Positions 57,031-64,000 of a stretch of DNA of 64,000 bases are shown here, piece by piece. Each line of letters starts with the position of its first letter. The first letter of the stretch is position 1. The stretch is from Morinoia aosen (lineage: Eukaryota; Arthropoda; Malacostraca; Amphipoda; Talitridae): NCBI GenBank assembly GCA_030386875.1, contig CM059562.1, forward strand, positions 67,578,201-67,642,200, in the 5' to 3' direction. The notes under the pieces were generated by a model, which had not been told where the DNA came from, ran no database searches, and worked only from the letters and a program-made list of their open reading frames with translations. The position numbers and the translations under genes were made by a program.

Positions 57031-58747
57031 GCCAATTTGCAGAAGCTCCGTCTGTAATAAACAAATGGAATCGATTCAGTGCCTCTAATCCAAAATAAAA
57101 TACTTTGAAATGAAGATTAAAGCTCTCGAATGCAGCCTTACTTATGTACTGTATAATATTCATAGACCATAAGCGTTAAGCGATGAAGCATGAGCTATCC
57201 AGTATATTTTGTTTTCATGAAAATAAATATTTCCGAACAGCTCTTTCACGAAGTTGACCTAAAACCAACAGTGATTAGCGCTTCAAACGATGCCAATGAA
57301 GATACAGGATCAATGAAAAAAATGCATGAACTGCCTCAAAATCTCATGTAAAATCTGTCTTCAAGAAGTTAAGAGAATTCAGTTCAATAGCCATGAGCGT
57401 GGGGTAAAGAAAGTCGAAATTGTCAACAATAGCCAAGCGCAAACCTTTCCGTAAGGTATATTGATCAGAAGAGTTGAGGATGAAAGTATCAGCGGCACTG
57501 TAAACATTCTGCTAAAAACAAAGGTATCAAGCTTCACATAATTCTTCTTCTATGCTCTGATAAGGTGAATGTAAAATTTACAGTGGGGAATTCAATAAAA
57601 TACAAGTTTAAAATGACGAATTCACAATTAGAACTCACGAAAAGACTCTGACGTAAGAAACATCAACAAATATTTGACGACTTCAATGTTCAGTCATATT
57701 CATTTAATACTGACGGTGTTTGGAAGAGTTATAAAATTTAGGGGTCAGACTTGGGGAATGAATAATGAGTTTATGAATTATTATCTCTAAAAACATGATC
57801 ATTAATACAACAATGTTTTCTGAAAGATGGGCTGGGGAATTCTTTTGTAATCTAGCCTAAGAGAAAGGATATCCTTTCTGTCCTGAGAACACAAATCAGA
57901 TAACTGCAGCGCAGTGGCGGCAATATTCAACAGGTAACAGCTGTTATGCATATTTTCGTAATATGCACACACAATAGAGGTGCGCATCAAAACACAGGTA
58001 TTTGATTTAAAGAATTTAACATTTATTATAAGGGGAATGAAAACCCAGATATAGCTTGGACCAACTTGATTTGATTTATGGCAAACTATTTCTGCTAGAA
58101 TTTGTGAGCTGAGGGCAGACGTGAACTGAACTGAAAATGAAGAAAAGAAATAAATTAAATCAGGACAGTTTATTTCTAATGAAGATGATGCAAGAACCAT
58201 CACTGGTTTTTAAAATGTCTTTACACAAAGATACTTAGTTGATAAACACACATGGGTACCGTAATACCAAAGTCAATAATCGAGACAAATGATTGAGGGA
58301 AAAGCATGGGATTATGGATTCCGTTTATTGCATAATCTAGGTTGATAATGCATGTATATACAAATAAAAAAATTACACCAGTGACGATGCATTGTTGAAA
58401 ACTCTCTTATCAGTGCGCACTTACATTGAAATGCGGGTTTAGGAACTTGCGTTCTCAGGAATTAATGTTAAAAGTAAAATGGGTCGATTGAAATATTTCT
58501 GCAGCCAAGAATATAAGGTCGATATTCGGAACTATCTTTCATTCCTACATATCATCTAGTATGCCAATTACCAAGCTTGGAGATAATAAAATATCTATAA
58601 CTACAGCACAAATTTATACTATGCCCTCCGCTAATATTACTGGGATGATAAAGTTCATCGGAGTAAGACGCATGAATATAATTATCGTACAACGCTAATC
58701 ATAACATTTATAACATAATTGAAGCAATACGTGGAATTAATTACCTA
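57031..58747. other. No gene seen
   Basis: AT-rich DNA. The 133-aa - strand frame at 57802-58203 has no recognisable domain. Confidence 0.45.
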
Positions 58748-58859
58748 AATAATGCTGCTATAATATACTCACGAGCGTAAGAAACGGTAATTTTTCAAGA
58801 ACATTTTATGACATGATGAAAAAAGAAAAACAGTAATGTCCTATGAGGTTAACACGTAA
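58748..58859 (+). repeat. 112-bp direct repeat, copy 1
   Basis: AATAATGCTGCTATAATATA... to GGTTAACACGTAA; recurs at 61497-61609 with about four differences and a one-base length change. Confidence 0.9.
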
Positions 58860-58882
58860 GATGATATTAAATCGCTTTTTAA

Positions 58883-59103
58883 CACTTTGACTGCTGCAAC
58901 TAATTATTAAGTTCAACACCAAACTCAAATTTTAAGTCAATTGTAGTAAACTATTTTGAAAATCCTAAACATGAACTGCATCTTGCCTTCATTTAGCTTT
59001 AATTAAGTATTTATGAAAATTGAGTTTGCGACTACTTAACGGTCAGCAGCGTTATGAAAATTACCTCCGTGTACCACCGGTGGCGCACGTCGCAGTCAAA
59101 GTG
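58883..59103. mobile_element. piggyBac-like MITE, 221 bp
   Basis: The left end TTAA-CACTTTGACTGC is matched by the inverse of the right end (GCAGTCAAAGTG-TTGA). TTAA (58879-58882) and TTGA (59104-59107) look like an original TTAA duplication with one change. No ORF. Confidence 0.65.
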
Positions 59104-59458
59104 TTGAAATATTTTAAAAGAAAGATTCTTAGTTGCTATAGACATATATGGGTGCTATAACAGCCCATGTCATTGCTTGTACAAACAATTGAGAGACAGC
59201 AGTAATGTAAAAATGTATCCCATAGCGAGTTATTTTGATTTTGATGATGTTTATTATTGAATCTGAAAAGAGAAATATAAAAATGAACTCAATGGGATGA
59301 AACGCTTTTGACAGTCTTCACGAACATTGACAGATGGGGTTTTGGCTTGTGTGAATACTTTTGTGCCATCAGGGAGTAATGTTGAAAGTACTGGTAGATA
59401 ATTTACATTCAAAACTAAAGGGTCGAAATAAACAAACAAACAAACATCGGCAACTTTG

Positions 59459-59722
59459 GGATGCTTTATTTCCAATCAAGCCTGATACATATGAACTTAA
59501 GCATTGGTTTTTCAAATGCCTTATAACTAGCCCTTTATATAGGACACCATGACGGTTCCCCCCGTAAAGCCTTTACCCATTTCCGACACCTGGGTTGAGT
59601 GGGGTATTGTGCTTGAGCTTTCCCTTATACCCAACGGGGAAAATCTCCGCGCCAGCGCCGGGATACGAACCCTCGTCTCAAACATAGAAGGCTGAGCCCT
59701 TAACCACTGTGCCACGGAGAGC
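59459..59722 (-). mobile_element. tRNA-derived SINE, copy 1
   Basis: Read on the - strand it begins GCTCTCCGTGGCACAGTGG (A box TGGCACAGTGG) with a B box GGTTCGTATCC, then a body shared with copy 2 (TTGGGTATA, CAAGCACAATACCCCACTC, CCCAGGTGTC). The tail region is ATAAGGCATTTG...GGAAATAAAGCATCC. The internal boxes are those of an RNA polymerase III promoter. Confidence 0.85.
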
Positions 59723-59810
59723 AGATTCCGCCAGATTCAAGAAATGGCAGAAATTCAAAATCTTTTTTCTTGCGAACATATAACAGAACAGAACTAATGA
59801 AGGCATCTAC

Positions 59811-60073
59811 GGATGCTTTATTTCCAATCAAGCCTGATACACATCACCTTGTACATTGGATTTTCAAATGCCTTATAACTAACGCCAGGACGCCATGACG
59901 CTTTCCCCCGGTCGAGACCGGTACCCATTTCAGACACCTGGGTAGAGTGGGGTATTGTGCTTGGAATTTTTCTCCTATACCCAACAGAGAAAATCGCCAC
60001 TGCCTGCGCCGAGAATCGATCCCGGGTCTTTGCCGCACGGCGGCAGAACCTATACCACATGGCTATGGTGGAA
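59811..60073 (-). mobile_element. tRNA-derived SINE, copy 2
   Basis: Shares the body and tail of copy 1 but has a different tRNA-like head: TAGCCATGTGGTATAGG as A box region and GGGATCGATTCTCGG as B box. The two copies thus show related SINE bodies joined to distinct or strongly diverged tRNA heads. Confidence 0.83.
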
Positions 60074-60963
60074 CTAACTTATCTGCATCATTAATCTGTT
60101 TTAACACACATTAAATTTACGTATTTCTAATATAAATGCTTGACAATAATGAAAGTAAGTGACGTGTTAGGTATCGTGGTAAGTTAATAATGAATAAAAA
60201 TACTGTATTTATAATGAAAATACAAGTCGCTAGATTTTGAAATTTTACAGTATGTACGTAAATACTAGGATACAAACAATCACATCAATATTCACACTAC
60301 AAAAATGAAGTGTAATGTGGTGAAATGTATTGAAATGTAGGGTGGTGGGCGAAGGAAATTCGTAATTACGTTTTCAGTATGTATTGCAGCATACAGTTAA
60401 AGTTGAGAGACAAAACGACGTGCTACTTTGGTGTCAAATTCTTTCATTCATTGAGGGATTTTGATACTCTGCGGAAGTTTGTTCCTCAGTGAGGCGCCTG
60501 ATATTGACAGGCCTTTTGCCCAATGCTAGATGAACGGCAGTTGACCAAGACGTTATTTCTCCAATTCGGCTTTAGGTTAGTTAGAGTGCGGGTATGGAAT
60601 TGCACAATATCTGCGCTGCTACGAGGGTGATATGAAGAGAAAATACGTATTAGGTTTTACGAGTGAGGAATCTTTTTTTTAAAGGATTTCAGCCGAGTTG
60701 GTTTAGAAGAGGGGTTGCGGGATCACTTTTCTTGAATATACCTTTGCATACCCCCCTGTTAGGCCAGAAGCAAATATGTCGACTAGTGCCTATGTAATTT
60801 AATATGAGGGATAATCCTCCCCGCATAACTGAACACTCGTATCACAGATACTTGAGAAACCTACTTCCATCAAGATCCTCAAAATTTCAGGGAGAAATAC
60901 TTGAGAAGAAAAACTTCAATCGCAAAAACTAAGAAAAAAACTTGAATGGAAATACGAAAACAA
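60074..60963. other. No gene seen
   Basis: Non-coding DNA without recognised repeats. Confidence 0.45.
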
Positions 60964-61072
60964 AAAACTCCATAGCTTGAATTTCATTTCGGCTCAACTT
61001 TCGAAGCCTGCATTACTAGCGTGAAAAGCTCCATAGCTCGAATTTCATTTCGGCTCTAAACTTTCGAAGCCT
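60964..61072 (+). repeat. Tandem duplication, ~60-bp unit
   Basis: CTCCATAGCTTGAATTTCAT...TTTCGAAGCCT at 60968-61009 is repeated at about 61028-61072 (CTCCATAGCTCGAATTTCAT...). It lies next to the large palindrome. Confidence 0.8.
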
Positions 61073-61131
61073 CGCTTACGGCTCAAAAATTCGACGCTCT
61101 GAAAAACGGCTCGACATCTTCAAAGCTCTAC

Positions 61132-61496
61132 CAGAGAAAAACTACAAGAACTGCCGGAAAATGTTCGCATCCTGAAAAATACAGTGGGAAAATCCCAACT
61201 TAAATAAACTACGTCAGCAGAACCTGACTTTCACTTATCCCTGAAAATATCAGGAAGATCTTCCGTGATAAAATAAAGCCTCTGAAATTACGGCCTCAGA
61301 ATCCCTAAAATATCCCAATTTTAGGGATTCTGAGGCCGTAATTTCAGAGGCTTTATTTTATCCCGGAGGATCTTCCTGACATTTTCAGGGATAAGTGAAA
61401 GTCAGGTTCTGCTGACGTAGTTTGTTTAAGTTGGGGTTTCCCACAGTATTTTTCAGGATGCGAATATTTTCCGGCAGTTCTTGTAGTTTTTCTCTG
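61132..61496. repeat. 365-bp near-perfect palindrome
   Basis: Arms 61132-61311 and 61318-61496 are inverted copies with about eight mismatches over roughly 180 bp, separated by a 6-bp loop. The outer ends are CAGAGAAAAACTACAAG and its inverse; the inner ends are ATCCCTAAAAT and its inverse. No ORF. Confidence 0.93.
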
Positions 61497-61609
61497 AATA
61501 ATGCTGCTATAATATACTCATGAGCGTAAGAAACGATAATTTTTCAAGAACATTTTAGGACATGATGAAAAAAAGAAAAACAGTAATGTCCTATGAGGTT
61601 AACACGTAA
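61497..61609 (+). repeat. 112-bp direct repeat, copy 2
   Basis: Second copy of 58748-58859. It starts exactly where the palindrome ends and stops just before the leader region of LINE-B. Confidence 0.9.
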
Positions 61610-61696
61610 CTATCTACGGTGGCTCCCAGGAGGACCAACCTAAATTAATCATCAATCGGGCGGAAACAGGGCTCGCCCCCCTAAATAGCAAATAAT

Positions 61697-61810
61697 TGGC
61701 GCCCAATGTGGATACGCCTCACCAAACTATTTAGCAATTTGGCGCCCGAACAGGGACTGCCATACGAACTATTTAACAATTTGGCGCCGCGAAATTCATA
61801 CATTTTTCTA
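61697..61810 (+). repeat. Three TGGCGCC motifs resembling tRNA-Lys primer sites
   Basis: TGGCGCCCAATGTGGA at 61697, TGGCGCCCGAACAGGGAC at 61740 and TGGCGCCGCGAAATTC at 61792. Each is preceded by a repeated block such as ACTATTTAGCAATT or ACTATTTAACAATT. The middle one matches 18 of 18 bases of the complement of the metazoan tRNA-Lys(UUU) 3' end. No retroviral or LTR structure is next to it. Confidence 0.75.
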
Positions 61811-61973
61811 ACTCTCTTCGAAGATATTTTGGATTTGGAAGACGACAATCTCCCCTACATCAAATGCTCTGATAAACTGTCCTCCGGTAAACATACACCG
61901 GAAACAGGACCACTATAGCGCCCTCTTGAAAATGCGTGATGAAAATCGTGTTGCTCCCTCCCCCATTTTGTGA

Positions 61974-64000
61974 CTAAATAACAGTGATCAAATTGAATAT
62001 GAAGCTGAAATCACAAACAATGAACGCGGCAATAAAGACCTAGAGACGAGTACTAAATGCCCTACTAGACCTAAAAAATGCAATAACTCCACTAAAGATC
62101 TGCCTATTGAGGTAAATAATATCAAAATATTGCATATAAATGCTCGCAGCCTCAATGGTAAAATGGATGACGTACGAGTGATGTTGATCACTAACGATAT
62201 CGATATTTTATGCGTATCTGAAACATGGTTCGATTCACGAGTCGAAAGCTCATATCTCAGCATTACCGGGTACAAATTGTACCGTTATGACGGAGTCAAG
62301 AGTAAGAGAGGTAGCGGTTCATGCATTTTCATCAAAGATGTCTACTCTACATCCTTAGTTCCGATAAAAGAAAAATGCGAAGACATAAAAATGGTTTGGC
62401 TCAATGTTCAAGTAAACAAACACAAGTCTTTCATTATCGGCAGTCTTTACAGACATCCGTCAGCATCTCTTCGTCCAACATTAGATTTCATTGAAAATAC
62501 GCTTAGATCAATCTCTGCAGCCAAAAAGTCTTTCTATGTTTTCGGAGATTTTAACGTGGATCTGACAAATAAAAACAATCAGCTAAGCAAGATGCTGCAC
62601 AGACTTAATCTTTCTCAAATGGTCCAAGAACCAACGCGAATTACCAACACTTCTAAAACTCTTCTTGACCTAGCAATTACCAACAATCCCCAAGCAGTAC
62701 TCAGCACAGAAATCTTACCGTCCTTTTCTGATCACCATTCGGTAGAATGCCAAATCAATATTGCAAAAGAGAAACAGAAATCTAGTTACATTACATATCG
62801 CATGAAAAACCACTACTCCCCTGAAATATTTCAAGAAAAGCTATTAGACAGATGGAGTGAATTTCAAGGCATGGAAAACACCGATGATGTCAATCTACAA
62901 GTTTCGCTTTTCAACGAAAATTTCGTATCAGCTCTTAACGAATGCGCACCTTTCACTACGAAGAAAGTTAAGCCAAGAATTTCTAAATGGATAACAGATG
63001 AGATAAAACATTTGAGCAGAGCTAAAAGAAATTTGCAGCGTGAGTACAAACTGAATAAATCAGACAGTACGCGTCGAAAATTATATAAAGATCATGAGAA
63101 GATCCTACGAAGAAAAGTTAAGGAAGCAAAACGGGACTACTTCCACAAAGAACTCTTGGCGGCAAAACAAAACCCTAAAAGAACTTGGGAAATCATTAGA
63201 GAAGCTGCTCAGTATAAAAATTTAGACTGCAAAAGCACTTTTGACAACCCCTCAGAAATGGCGAATGACTTTAACACTTTCTTCTCAAAAGTTGGCGAAG
63301 ATGTTTTCAATGAAGTATCCAGGACAGTTTCAGACACATCTACAGAGGCAAATCTGAGCGATGTTTCATCCCCAAATAGTAGCAACAAGTGGAGACAAAA
63401 GCCAGTTAGCGTCATAGAGATACGAAAAATCTTATACTCACTAAAGAATACTAAAGCGACTGGACATGATGGCATAAGCCTCCAACATATTAAAGACAGC
63501 TTCCCTGTCACAGCACCCTTTATTCGCTTGATAATAAATACATCTATAGTCACAAACAAGTTTCCCGATCAATGGAAACTATCCATAATTAAGCCATTAC
63601 ATAAATCTGGTGATATCGACATAGCGTCAAACTACAGACCAATCAGTCTCCTGCCTGTTATGTCCAAAATATTAGAAAAAGTAATAACAAACCAGCTCTC
63701 GTCTTACATAGACGAGTCACATCTACTGCATCGCAATCAATATGCTTACAGGAGGAATACCAGTACTCAGGACGCCCTGTTAAACATAACAGAAAAAATT
63801 TACAATGATATTGACCAAAAAAAATTAACTCTCTTACTATTGCTTGATCTCTCCAAAGCTTTCGACAGTGTTGAGCATAAGAAACTTCTACAAAAAATTT
63901 CAAACCTCAGAATAGACACTCAGTGGTTTGAAAGCTACCTACGAAACCGCTCTCATGCAGTGTGCTTGAATAACAAAATGTCATCATTCATACCAAATAA
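61974..64000 (+). CDS. LINE-B endonuclease-reverse transcriptase, open to right edge (partial)
   Basis: An uninterrupted frame of over 670 codons follows a TGA at 61971-61973 and runs off the window. The first in-frame ATG is at 62163, but homology begins earlier (KILHINARSLNGK at about 62113), so the true start is uncertain or relies on another mechanism. The AP endonuclease shows ILCVSETWF, FGDFNVDL and SDHHSVE. A linker of basic helices follows. RT begins with ATGHDGIS, NYRPISLLPVMSK, and LLLDLSKAFDSV, which holds the first catalytic aspartate; the YADD-type box would lie beyond the edge. The style resembles Jockey/CR1-group LINEs. It is unrelated in sequence to LINE-A. No damage is seen in this part, so the copy could be young. 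Confidence 0.9.

Noticed and set aside
57802-58203. 133-aa - strand frame
   Set aside because: No recognisable domain and no gene context; AT-rich chance ORF.
61740-61758. Integrated retrovirus suggested by a tRNA-Lys primer-site match
   Set aside because: No LTR, gag, pol or env of retroviral type is adjacent; the following frame is a non-LTR LINE.

Overview
The window is AT-rich, intron-containing animal DNA. The two host genes are typical metazoan genes: CHMP2A, an ESCRT-III subunit with four coding exons, and RECQL4, a DNA helicase. The repeat content points to an arthropod, possibly a crustacean: Ty1/copia with a copia-type tRNA-iMet primer site, Ty3/gypsy, Penelope-like, Tigger, Tc1, TTAA-target DNA transposons, tRNA-derived SINEs and a TTAGG-like interstitial array. 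The species cannot be fixed from the sequence alone.

Layout. 1-2956: the 3' part of a non-LTR retrotransposon (LINE-A) with a broken ORF. 2957-11300: no gene; a solo LTR (4048-4599), three nonautonomous DNA-transposon-like elements and two fold-back elements, one carrying a telomere-like array. 11300-18100: CHMP2A on the + strand (coding 12027-17240), with a Tigger remnant and copies of a 0.27-0.37 kb retroposon (called SINE-U here) in and around its introns. 18100-24178: non-coding, with a MITE, another SINE-U and a tRNA-like SINE head. 24179-29215: RECQL4 on the - strand, one open frame of about 5 kb that lacks only its extreme N-terminal exon. 29400-36500: repeat-rich upstream flank of RECQL4 with six SINE-U copies (all - strand), a Tc1-type element, a Penelope-like remnant and a 48-bp minisatellite. 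38000-40400: fold-back DNA and two more LINE-A 3' fragments.

The main structure is 40664-56533: a nearly intact Ty3/gypsy-type retrotransposon with unusually long 3.2-kb LTRs, a gag-pol -1 frameshift site and six copies of a 13-bp motif in its leader. A complete, apparently very young Ty1/copia element (41211-45728, 1280-aa ORF, LTRs identical by eye) sits inside its 5' LTR. From 56538 to the end come a hAT terminus, a TTAA MITE, two tRNA-derived SINEs, a 365-bp near-perfect palindrome, a triplet of tRNA-Lys primer-site-like motifs, and a second LINE (LINE-B) whose endonuclease-RT frame is open to the right edge.

How the genes work together: CHMP2A and RECQL4 are unrelated housekeeping genes about 7 kb apart with converging 3' ends. 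Nothing suggests co-regulation. No defence system, biosynthetic cluster, CRISPR array or rRNA locus was seen. The most unusual content lies in the mobile elements.
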